A stretch of DNA of 64,000 nt from Flavobacterium daejeonense DSM 17708 (GTDB lineage: Bacteria; Bacteroidota; Bacteroidia; Flavobacteriales; Flavobacteriaceae). Under the pieces are notes generated by a model. It did no database searches. It was given only the letters and a program-made list of their open reading frames with translations, and was not told the DNA's origin. Positions 34,449-42,859 of this stretch are shown piece by piece (positions within the stretch are counted from its first letter, which is position 1; the number at the start of each line of letters is the position of its first letter). The translations under genes and the position numbers were made by a program. The stretch is taken from the NCBI RefSeq assembly GCF_000425425.1, contig NZ_AUDK01000002.1, positions 62,001 through 126,000 of the forward strand, in the 5' to 3' direction.

Positions 34449-37136
34449 ATGAAAAAAACACGTTTATTAGTCTTGTTTATCTGTTGTTACATAGTATCAA
34501 ATAATCTACAGGCGCAAGAATATTGGGATAAAATTAAGGCAAAAAAAGCAACGCTTGAAGTAGATAAAGGATTTATTAATTTGACTACTAAATCTTTTGC
34601 ACTTAAATTGCTTCAGTCTTCTCAAACTGTTGCGGAACTATCCCCGCTTTCGGATAAGAGTTTTGATTTTACTCCAGGTGACCGATTAGCTATTAGAGAT
34701 AAAGATGGGCTCTATCATTTAGGGGATATTAATCTTCGAATTAAAGCTGCAAATGGAAGTTGGGAAAGTTATTCGACAGCTGCTAAACGTACTGCGATAA
34801 TTCCGTTAGAGGTTTCAGGAAATATTATAGCGGCAGCCGATCTTTCGAATACATTACCTGCAAATATTCCTGTAACGATAAAGCGTTTTTATGAAGAGAA
34901 AGACGGAAATTTAATTTTACGTTTTGAGATTACTAATAAAACCAATGCTGATTTAGAAATAGGAGCTTTAGGAATTCCTATGGTTTTTAATAATATTCTG
35001 GAAGGAAAAACATTAGACGAAACGCATATTAAAAATGTATTTTATGATCCATACATTGGTAAAGATGCCGGTTATCTTGAAGTGAAAAGATTAAGTGGTC
35101 ATGGTCCGGCTTTATTAGTGCTTCCTGATCAAAACATGCCTTTTGAAGCCTACCGTCCTTTATTAGATGATCCTACACCCAGAACGATAGTTTTTGAAGG
35201 TTTTCATGAGTGGATGCCATTTAGTAAGGCTTATGCCGAAAATGAATGGAAAGCTGCGGAACAATGGAATACACCTACGTCTTTGATTTTAAAATCGGGA
35301 GCAACTCAAAACTTTTCATTAAAGTTGGTATTGGTTGACGAAATCAAAAATATTCAAACAGCTTTGATTAAAAATGAACGTCCAGTCGCATTAGGAGTTC
35401 CAGGTTATGTTTTACCTCAGGATGTAGACGGACATCTTTTTCTAAAATACAATAAGGCGGTTAAGACTTTTAAAGTGGAACCTGAAGGAGCTTTAGTTAT
35501 AGAAAAGGAATCAAAGGATAAAAAATCTTTTGCAGAATATATTGTTCATGGGAAGAAATGGGGTAGAGCCCGATTAACAGTAGTTTATGAGGATGGTTTG
35601 GAACAAACAATTAATTATAAAATAATTAAATCAGAAACGAATGTTATTGCAGATTTTGGCCATTTTTTGACAACTGCTCAATGGTTTGACCAAAAAGATG
35701 ATCTTTTTCATAGAAATCCTTCTGTGATTTCATATGATTATGAAACAAAGAAACAATTAAGTCAGGATAGCCGTGTATGGGTAGCAGGACTTAGCGATGA
35801 AGGAGGAGCTGGTGGTTGGTTAGCTGCTATTATGAAGCAGTTGGTTCAGCCAGATGTAAAAGAAATAAAAAAACTGGAACAATTTGTAGATAGTACACTT
35901 TGGGGAGTTATTCAGTATAAAGACGGGAAAAATAAATTTGGTGTTAAAAAGAGTGTTTTTTACTATGAGCCAAAATTAATGCCGGAAGGGACTTATAGCA
36001 AGGATATTAATTATGGAACTTGGGCAGCATGGAACAAAAAAGCTTCAGATGATCCGGGAAGATCTTATAATTATCCTCACGTTGCTGCAGCACATTGGGC
36101 AATGTACCGTTTGGCACGTTATCATGAAGGTTTGGTAACAAATCAATCTTGGGATTGGTATTTGAAAAATGCTTATGAAACTAGTATTGCTATGACAACG
36201 CTAGCTCCTTATTATGCACAATTTGGTCAAATGGAAGGCACGGTTTTTTTATTGATATTAAAAGATTTGAAAACCGAAGGTTATACTGAAATGGCAAATG
36301 ATTTAGAAGCTAAAATGAAAAGTAGAGCTGATCATTGGAGAACACTAAATTATCCATTTGGTAGTGAAATGCCTTGGGATTCTACAGGTCAGGAAGAAGT
36401 TTATATGTGGTCGGATTATTTTGGATATGATGATAAAGCAAAGGTAACATTAGATGCAATCTTGGCTTATATGCCAGTAATGCCGCATTGGGCTTACAAT
36501 GGGAATGCACGTAGGTATTGGGATTTTTTATATGGAGGAAAATTGTCCAGAGTAGAGCGTCAGATTCATCATTACGGGTCAGCTTTGAATGCTATTCCTG
36601 TTTTAGAACAATTCAGAAAAACGCCAGATGATTTTCATTTGTTAAAAGTAGGATATGGTGGGTTATTAGGTGGAATTTCAAATATTACAGAAGATGGTTT
36701 TGGGCCTGCTGCTTTTCACTCCTATCCTGAGACTCTTCGCATTGATTATCTGTCGGGAGATTATGGTTCCGGGTTTTTTGGTTATGCTGTAAACACGGCT
36801 ACTTTTATCACTTATGAGAAAGATTTGGGTTGGCTGGCTTTTGGAGGAAATCTTAAAACAAAAGGTGATGTTGTTGAAGTAGCAATTACAACTGCAGCAA
36901 AATCTAAGGTATATATCGCTCCTAAAAAAATGTGGCTGACCCTAGATTCAGGCACATTTAAAAAGGTACGCTATAACACAAAAACTAAAGAAGTTGAAAT
37001 TACTTTAGATGCTAAAACTGCTTATACGCCTTACGCTTATTTAAGAGTAGATCAGGAAGTGAAATTATCTTATGAGAAAACTAGAGATGCTTTCAAAATT
37101 CCATTAAAAACTAAAGAGATTCAAATTAAATTATAA
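34449..37136 (+). CDS. Secreted DUF5695-like protein, candidate uncharacterised glycoside hydrolase
   Basis: The 895-residue protein has a signal peptide (ends near LQAQ, residue 23), an N-terminal beta-rich part (about 25-400) and a helical, tryptophan-rich part (about 410-760) with YNYPHVAAAHWAMYRLARY, WDSTGQEEVYMWSDYFGY and a final beta sandwich. This order (beta sandwich, alpha/alpha barrel, beta cap) is common in glycoside hydrolases and lyases with an (alpha/alpha)6 fold. I recall this as DUF5695, a family without a firm activity to my knowledge. Acidic residues in WDSTGQEE and SDYFGYDD are candidate catalytic residues. It is five bases before the GH42 gene and clearly part of the degradative operon. 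Confidence 0.65.
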   Translation: MKKTRLLVLFICCYIVSNNLQAQEYWDKIKAKKATLEVDKGFINLTTKSFALKLLQSSQTVAELSPLSDKSFDFTPGDRLAIRDKDGLYHLGDINLRIKAANGSWESYSTAAKRTAIIPLEVSGNIIAAADLSNTLPANIPVTIKRFYEEKDGNLILRFEITNKTNADLEIGALGIPMVFNNILEGKTLDETHIKNVFYDPYIGKDAGYLEVKRLSGHGPALLVLPDQNMPFEAYRPLLDDPTPRTIVFEGFHEWMPFSKAYAENEWKAAEQWNTPTSLILKSGATQNFSLKLVLVDEIKNIQTALIKNERPVALGVPGYVLPQDVDGHLFLKYNKAVKTFKVEPEGALVIEKESKDKKSFAEYIVHGKKWGRARLTVVYEDGLEQTINYKIIKSETNVIADFGHFLTTAQWFDQKDDLFHRNPSVISYDYETKKQLSQDSRVWVAGLSDEGGAGGWLAAIMKQLVQPDVKEIKKLEQFVDSTLWGVIQYKDGKNKFGVKKSVFYYEPKLMPEGTYSKDINYGTWAAWNKKASDDPGRSYNYPHVAAAHWAMYRLARYHEGLVTNQSWDWYLKNAYETSIAMTTLAPYYAQFGQMEGTVFLLILKDLKTEGYTEMANDLEAKMKSRADHWRTLNYPFGSEMPWDSTGQEEVYMWSDYFGYDDKAKVTLDAILAYMPVMPHWAYNGNARRYWDFLYGGKLSRVERQIHHYGSALNAIPVLEQFRKTPDDFHLLKVGYGGLLGGISNITEDGFGPAAFHSYPETLRIDYLSGDYGSGFFGYAVNTATFITYEKDLGWLAFGGNLKTKGDVVEVAITTAAKSKVYIAPKKMWLTLDSGTFKKVRYNTKTKEVEITLDAKTAYTPYAYLRVDQEVKLSYEKTRDAFKIPLKTKEIQIKL

Positions 37137-37141
37137 TTCAA

Positions 37142-39244
37142 ATGGGACAGATATTGGAATCACATTTTTTTAAAAAAGTTTTTTTTGTCATTTTGAGTAT
37201 TTTTTTTGGCTTCAATCTAAATGCTCAAAAATTTGATAAATATTTTCCAAAGAAAGACCTAACTACAGTAGGGGTTTATTATTATCCTGAACATTGGGAC
37301 CCAAGTCAATGGGATCGTGATTTGAAAAAGATTGCTGAAATGGGTTTTGAATTTACTCATTTTGGTGAATTTGCCTGGGCTGAATTAGAACCACAGGAAG
37401 GAGTTTACGATTTTAAATGGTTAGACAAAGCAGTAGCCATTGCTGCAAAATACAATTTGAAAATTGTAATGTGTACTTCTACAGCTACTCCTCCTGTCTG
37501 GTTAACGCGCAAGCATCCGGACATACTTTGTACTTATGAGGATGGTACAAAAACAGACCATGGTTCCAGACAACATGCTTCATTTTCAAGTAATTATTAT
37601 AGGATTTATTCGTTGAAAATGATCGAGCAATTAGCTAAAAAATATGGGAATAATAAAAATATCATTGGTTGGCAAGTTGATAATGAACCTGCTCGTTTTC
37701 TGGATTATGGAGCAGATGCGCAACAACGTTTCCGCGAATGGTTAAAAGCCAAATATAAAACGATTGAGACCTTAAATCATGCTTGGGGTAATAGTTTTTG
37801 GAGTGGAACTTACAGTTCTTTTAATCAAGTTAATATTCCATTGCACAGAGAATGGGGGATGAATTTACATGCACAATTAGACCATTACCGATTTGCAGAT
37901 GAGGAAACGGCTACTTTTCTCGATTCTCAGGCTGTTACTATTCGTAAGAACATTACAAAGGACCAGTGGATTACGTCTAATTACAGATCCAATTACAATG
38001 AAAGTTTTGTAGGGATGAGTAAAGAATTAGATTTTGATTGTTATACGCGATACATAGTTTATGGAGGAAGTTTAGGAATAGGTAAAAATGGATATCGATT
38101 AGGTAATTATACTGACGTAGCGATGTCAAACGATTTTTTTCGTCCAATAAAAGGAATGTATGGATGTATGGAATTACAACCGGGTCAGGTAAACTGGGGA
38201 AGTATAAATCCACAGCCGTTACCAGGTGCTGTTCGTTTATGGTTATGGCATGTTTTTGCTGGTGGTAGTAAGTTTACTTGTACCTATCGTTATCGTGCTC
38301 CGTTGTATGGTTATGAACAATTTCATTATGGGATTGTGGGGACAGATGGGGTTACACCAACTCCGGGAGGTCAGGAATTTGCTCAGTTTATCAAGGAATT
38401 GGGCACACTACGTACAAAATATGATGCTAAGGCTACCTTGCCTGATTTTTATCTAAAACGTAAAACAGCTATTTTGTTCAATGCTGATAATGTAATGGGA
38501 ATTGACCTAAATAAGCAAACAAGAGAGTGGAGTACGCTTGGCCATTTTATGAAATATTATAAGGCGGCAAAATCTTTTGGTGCACCTGTTGATTTTGTTC
38601 GGGATACAACTGATTTTGCTAATTATCCTGTTTTACTCGTGCCTGCTTATCAGATGATTGATCAAAAAATGATAGATAAACTTACTTTGTATGCAAAGAA
38701 TGGAGGGAATTTAGTGTTAAGTTGTCGTTCAGGAATTCAAAATCGTTTGGGGCATTTATGGGAAGCCAAATTTTATGAGCCAATGTGGGATTTAATAGGT
38801 TCTCAAATAGATTCTTATGATTTACTTATGGCACAATCTCCAGGAACGGTTAAGTATAATGATCAAGATTTTACATGGACTAGTTGGGGCGATTTATTAA
38901 AGCCAAATCAAGGGACAGCTGTTTGGGCAACGTATCAGGGTGATTTTTATGCAGGGACACCAGCTGTTATTTCACGTAAACTAGGTAAAGGAACTGTGAC
39001 TTATATTGGGCTAGATTCGAAAAATGGGGATCTTGAAAAACAGGTTTTGACGAAATTGTACAAACAGCAGAATATTTCTATTGAGAATTATCCGGAAGGT
39101 GTGATGGTTGAATATCGTGACGGCTTTGGTATTGCTGTGAATTATACGGATAAAGTATTTCATATTGATTTACCATCTAATGCTAAGGTTGTTATTGGGA
39201 AAAATGATATAAAAACTGCAGATGTTTTGGTGTGGAAATATTGA
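37142..39244 (+). CDS. GH42 family beta-galactosidase, exported
   Basis: The 700-residue protein has a signal peptide (ends near LNAQ, residue 29) and the three GH42 domains: a TIM barrel, a trimerisation domain and a small C-terminal beta domain. Catalytic residues are visible as acid/base Glu182 (QVDNEPA) and nucleophile Glu344 (CMELQPGQVNW). The opening VYYYPEHWDPSQWDRDL is typical. GH42 enzymes remove terminal beta-galactose, and some act on alpha-L-arabinopyranosides. In this locus it could trim beta-galactosyl side chains of a plant glycoprotein. It is packed between the DUF5695-like gene and the GH43 gene with gaps of 5 and 11 bases. Confidence 0.92.
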   Translation: MGQILESHFFKKVFFVILSIFFGFNLNAQKFDKYFPKKDLTTVGVYYYPEHWDPSQWDRDLKKIAEMGFEFTHFGEFAWAELEPQEGVYDFKWLDKAVAIAAKYNLKIVMCTSTATPPVWLTRKHPDILCTYEDGTKTDHGSRQHASFSSNYYRIYSLKMIEQLAKKYGNNKNIIGWQVDNEPARFLDYGADAQQRFREWLKAKYKTIETLNHAWGNSFWSGTYSSFNQVNIPLHREWGMNLHAQLDHYRFADEETATFLDSQAVTIRKNITKDQWITSNYRSNYNESFVGMSKELDFDCYTRYIVYGGSLGIGKNGYRLGNYTDVAMSNDFFRPIKGMYGCMELQPGQVNWGSINPQPLPGAVRLWLWHVFAGGSKFTCTYRYRAPLYGYEQFHYGIVGTDGVTPTPGGQEFAQFIKELGTLRTKYDAKATLPDFYLKRKTAILFNADNVMGIDLNKQTREWSTLGHFMKYYKAAKSFGAPVDFVRDTTDFANYPVLLVPAYQMIDQKMIDKLTLYAKNGGNLVLSCRSGIQNRLGHLWEAKFYEPMWDLIGSQIDSYDLLMAQSPGTVKYNDQDFTWTSWGDLLKPNQGTAVWATYQGDFYAGTPAVISRKLGKGTVTYIGLDSKNGDLEKQVLTKLYKQQNISIENYPEGVMVEYRDGFGIAVNYTDKVFHIDLPSNAKVVIGKNDIKTADVLVWKY

Positions 39245-39255
39245 GGAATTAAAAA

Positions 39256-41421
39256 ATGAATAATGTTTGCTTTATGATGTGGGACAATAAATTATTATGC
39301 AGTTTAGTCATACTTTTTTTTACAGAAACTCTTTTAGCTCAAAAAGATACTGATATTAATGCTCTTGGAGTCAAAAATCCTATTTTACCGGGATGGTTTG
39401 CTGATCCTACTATTAAAAAATTTGGCGATATTTATTATATATACGCGACTACTGATAACGAAATGTTAGCTTCGGGAGCACCTACAGTTTGGTATAGTAA
39501 AGATTTTCAAAATTGGTACAATTATACCATGGAAATTCCTTCTTTTTCAGCGAAATCTATCACAAATTTTTGGGCTCCGGACATTGTAGAAGGGAATGAT
39601 GGGAAGTATTATCTATATTTTGGAAATTGTGAAATGGGCTGTAATATTTATGGTTATGTTTCTAATACTCCTGTTGGACCTTGGATTAAATTAAGTGATA
39701 ATGATGTTCCTGTGATTTCAAACGGATATCCCAGAGATGGATTTCCTTCACTAGATGCTCAGTTTTTTACGGATACCGATGGTAAAGTATATGGTTATTG
39801 GGGGACTTGGGTGCATTACAATGGAGGATACGCTGTTGGTGAACTCAATAAGAACACTATGAAAGATATGGTAAATTCAACGAATATACCTTTGGTACAA
39901 ACACCAGAGCCTTTTGAAGCAGCTTATATGATGAAAAAAGGTAGTAAATATATCTTAATGTATTCGGGAGCTTCTTGTCATGACGAAACCTATAATGTTC
40001 GCTACTCTTATGCAGATTCTCCTTACGGACCTTTTACACCAGGTAAAAACAATCCTGTTCTCAGTACAAATGCTAATCAGACAGTTCATGGTCCGGGACA
40101 TCATTCGGTACTAAAAGAAAAAGAAGATTATTACATTGTATATCATAAGCATGATTATCCTATGACACGCGGAGGTCTTGCCAGACAGGTTTGTATTGAT
40201 AAAATGATTTTTGAAAATGATTCAACTATAAAAACAGTTGTTCCCACAATAAAAGGAATTAATAATTTGATGAAATCTGATGTGCCTGAAAATATTGCTT
40301 TCAAGGCAAAAACAATAGCTTCTTCTTATCATTTGAAATCTACACAATATGATTATGAGTATAAATCTTCTTACGCTACTGATGATAATAATGGAACAAT
40401 GTGGAAAGCTGCCAATAACAGTTCACCGCAAGATTTGACAATCGATTTAGGTTTTATTAAACCAATAAAAAGGGTGATGACTCAATTTGAATTTGCCAGC
40501 TATTATTACCAATACAAATTAGAATATTCTGTTGATGGAAATAAATGGAATTTGTATGCTGATAAATCTAAAAATCTGATAGCCGGAAGTCCAATGATTG
40601 ATGATAATGACGTAAAAGCGCGTTATCTAAAATTAACTGTTTTAGGAACGGAAAAGATGGGATTGTATGCTGCTGTTTGGAATATTAAAGTATATAGTTC
40701 GTTATTTGACATTCCTTTGCAATTGCAAAATAAAAAATCTGATAAAGCAGTTGCTCCTGTAAGTTCAAAAAAACTGTTAGTTGATCTTAATGTTGATACC
40801 ATTAAAGATAATAATGGTTTAAACTCAATTCCTAATAAAGGAAGTTTAGGTGGAATTTTTACCAAAAGTGGTACAGTATCTATAGAAAAGAAAGAAGGAA
40901 TTAAGGCTTTAAATTTTACAAACGGAGCTTTAATCTTGGATAAAGCTGTTCCAAAAACCTTAGCATGGAATGGATCGTTTACTGTGACAACTTGGGTTAA
41001 AAATCCTGAAATCGCAAATGAAGGAGAGATTATCGCCTCTTGGTGTGATCGACATCAATTTAGTTTAGCTAATTCTTATAATGCATTGGCATATAATAGT
41101 GGTAATTATGGAGCTGTAGCTCATTTAGATGGTCATTTTGATATGCGTTATTCTAAATTACCTGAAGCAAACAAATGGCATTACATTGTTGTAACGTTTG
41201 ATGGAGTTGTCGAAAAAATATATGTTGATGGTGTTTTAGACAATTCTCAAAGTATGTTGTTGTCTTCAGCAATTGATAAAGCAAAAATTATAATTGGAGC
41301 TTCTGATATTGGAGAGAATTTTTCAGGAGATATGGCTTCTTTACAAATGTATGATTATGCAATTGATCAGCAGGAACTTTTGAAACTAATGAATACTACA
41401 AAGCCAAAAGGATTGCTTTAA
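39256..41421 (+). CDS. GH43 family protein with F5/8C and LamG-like modules, exported
   Basis: The 721-residue protein has a signal peptide (ends near LLAQ, residue 29), a five-bladed GH43 propeller (about 35-330), an F5/8 type C (discoidin-like) module (about 345-475) and a LamG-like module (about 510-715). The catalytic triad is Asp50 (ADPT), Asp167 (LDAQ) and Glu221 (FEAAY). GH43 enzymes are mostly alpha-L-arabinofuranosidases, beta-xylosidases or exo-galactanases. In bifidobacterial extensin breakdown a GH43 enzyme removes the terminal alpha-1,3-arabinofuranose of Hyp-linked tetra-arabinoside, which would fit here. The subfamily cannot be fixed by eye. Confidence 0.88.
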   Translation: MNNVCFMMWDNKLLCSLVILFFTETLLAQKDTDINALGVKNPILPGWFADPTIKKFGDIYYIYATTDNEMLASGAPTVWYSKDFQNWYNYTMEIPSFSAKSITNFWAPDIVEGNDGKYYLYFGNCEMGCNIYGYVSNTPVGPWIKLSDNDVPVISNGYPRDGFPSLDAQFFTDTDGKVYGYWGTWVHYNGGYAVGELNKNTMKDMVNSTNIPLVQTPEPFEAAYMMKKGSKYILMYSGASCHDETYNVRYSYADSPYGPFTPGKNNPVLSTNANQTVHGPGHHSVLKEKEDYYIVYHKHDYPMTRGGLARQVCIDKMIFENDSTIKTVVPTIKGINNLMKSDVPENIAFKAKTIASSYHLKSTQYDYEYKSSYATDDNNGTMWKAANNSSPQDLTIDLGFIKPIKRVMTQFEFASYYYQYKLEYSVDGNKWNLYADKSKNLIAGSPMIDDNDVKARYLKLTVLGTEKMGLYAAVWNIKVYSSLFDIPLQLQNKKSDKAVAPVSSKKLLVDLNVDTIKDNNGLNSIPNKGSLGGIFTKSGTVSIEKKEGIKALNFTNGALILDKAVPKTLAWNGSFTVTTWVKNPEIANEGEIIASWCDRHQFSLANSYNALAYNSGNYGAVAHLDGHFDMRYSKLPEANKWHYIVVTFDGVVEKIYVDGVLDNSQSMLLSSAIDKAKIIIGASDIGENFSGDMASLQMYDYAIDQQELLKLMNTTKPKGLL

Positions 41422-41439
41422 AGATATTGTATTAAGAAT

Positions 41440-42819
41440 ATGAAAATGAGAAAACGAATTATTTTGTCTAAAAATAAAGTACAGCTGATGATTTTGAAAC
41501 CATTTGGGACTTTTTTAGCATTGATATTGTGTTTTAATTCTTTTTGTCTTTTATCTCAGGAAAAACTAAAGAAAGAGTTGTATATACCTTCTAAGGTGTG
41601 GATGATTCCCGAAGGAAACGACTATGCTAATCCAAATAGTGATTATAATTTTGAGAACATGGTCACTTCGGATAATGTAGCAATATTGTGGCATAAGGAT
41701 TATGGTAAAGATCCAATGACAAATAAAGATGAAACAGAAAGATTTAATCCGGTCAAAATGTTGAGTGAATGCGAAAGAATCTATAATGTTTATGTAAACG
41801 AATTAAAACTTGTGGAATCAGGTCATTCTTTAACAGATAAATACAAGATTCTGGTTTATGTATTTAAAGGAGAAGAGAAAGCGGCTTTTGGAGGAGGAGA
41901 GGAAAATAAGGTAGGAATCTTTTGGACACCAGCTGTTCGTGTAAATAAAGAACCATATGGCGTATTAGCTCATGAATTAGGACATAGTTTTCAATATTTA
42001 AGTAATGCTGATTCAGGAAAAGGTCCTTCAGGTGTTATTCAGGAAATGTCAGCACAATACATGCTCTGGCAAGTATATTCTGACTGGATTACTTTTGAAA
42101 ATTATCATTTGGTTGATTATTTAAAAGGTACGCATTATGGTTTTTTACATCCTTATAATACCTATCATTCTCCATTTGTAATTGAGTATTGGTCACAAAA
42201 GCATGGTAAAGAATTCTATGGAAAACTCATGCGTAACACAGAAAAAGGTGAAGATCCTGTATTGACTTATAAGCGTTTGAATCAGCTTTCTCAAGACCAA
42301 TTCAATGATGAAATGTTTGATGCCTCCAGACGATTTATTACTTGGGATTTAATGAGAATTGATTCAGTTGCTAAGAAATATGCTAATACACATTATGCCA
42401 AAGTAAATCTTTTAGAAAATGGTTGGTATCAGGTAGATTCTATTAATTGTCCTCAAAACTATGGTTACAATGGAATAAAATTAAGAGTCCCAGAATTTAG
42501 AACCCAAGTAAAATTAGATTTTAAAGGAATTTCAGGAGCTAAAGGTTTTTCAAATGTTAAAGTTGAAAATGCGGCATGGCATTATGGATTTGTTGCACAA
42601 TTAAAAAACGGACAGCGGGTTTATAGCAAGACTTTTAAAAAACCGAATGATAAAGTATCGTTTAAGATTCCTCAAAATACAGAATATTTTTGGTTAGTAG
42701 TTATGGGGGCTCCAAAAGAACATTGGCAGCGCCCTAATAGACGGGACGCTAATCAAAATAAAACACCAGATGAACAATGGCCTTATCAGTTTAAATTATC
42801 TGGTACTACACTTGAATAG
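41440..42819 (+). CDS. Secreted HExxH zinc metallopeptidase-like protein (DUF6055-like)
   Basis: The 459-residue protein shows the zinc motif HELGH at residues 178-182, followed about 20 residues later by GVIQEMSAQY, whose glutamate may be the third ligand. A C-terminal beta domain (about 330-459) follows. A hydrophobic signal segment precedes FCLLSQEK. The annotated ATG at 41440 gives a 16-residue basic leader; an internal ATG at 41488 would give a more typical signal peptide, so the start is uncertain. I recall similar proteins as DUF6055. Substrate unknown; the operon context suggests protein backbone cleavage of the target glycoprotein. Confidence 0.75.
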   Translation: MKMRKRIILSKNKVQLMILKPFGTFLALILCFNSFCLLSQEKLKKELYIPSKVWMIPEGNDYANPNSDYNFENMVTSDNVAILWHKDYGKDPMTNKDETERFNPVKMLSECERIYNVYVNELKLVESGHSLTDKYKILVYVFKGEEKAAFGGGEENKVGIFWTPAVRVNKEPYGVLAHELGHSFQYLSNADSGKGPSGVIQEMSAQYMLWQVYSDWITFENYHLVDYLKGTHYGFLHPYNTYHSPFVIEYWSQKHGKEFYGKLMRNTEKGEDPVLTYKRLNQLSQDQFNDEMFDASRRFITWDLMRIDSVAKKYANTHYAKVNLLENGWYQVDSINCPQNYGYNGIKLRVPEFRTQVKLDFKGISGAKGFSNVKVENAAWHYGFVAQLKNGQRVYSKTFKKPNDKVSFKIPQNTEYFWLVVMGAPKEHWQRPNRRDANQNKTPDEQWPYQFKLSGTTLE

Positions 42820-42859
42820 CATTTTTTAAAAAAGCTTACATTTTATAAAATTTAAAAAA

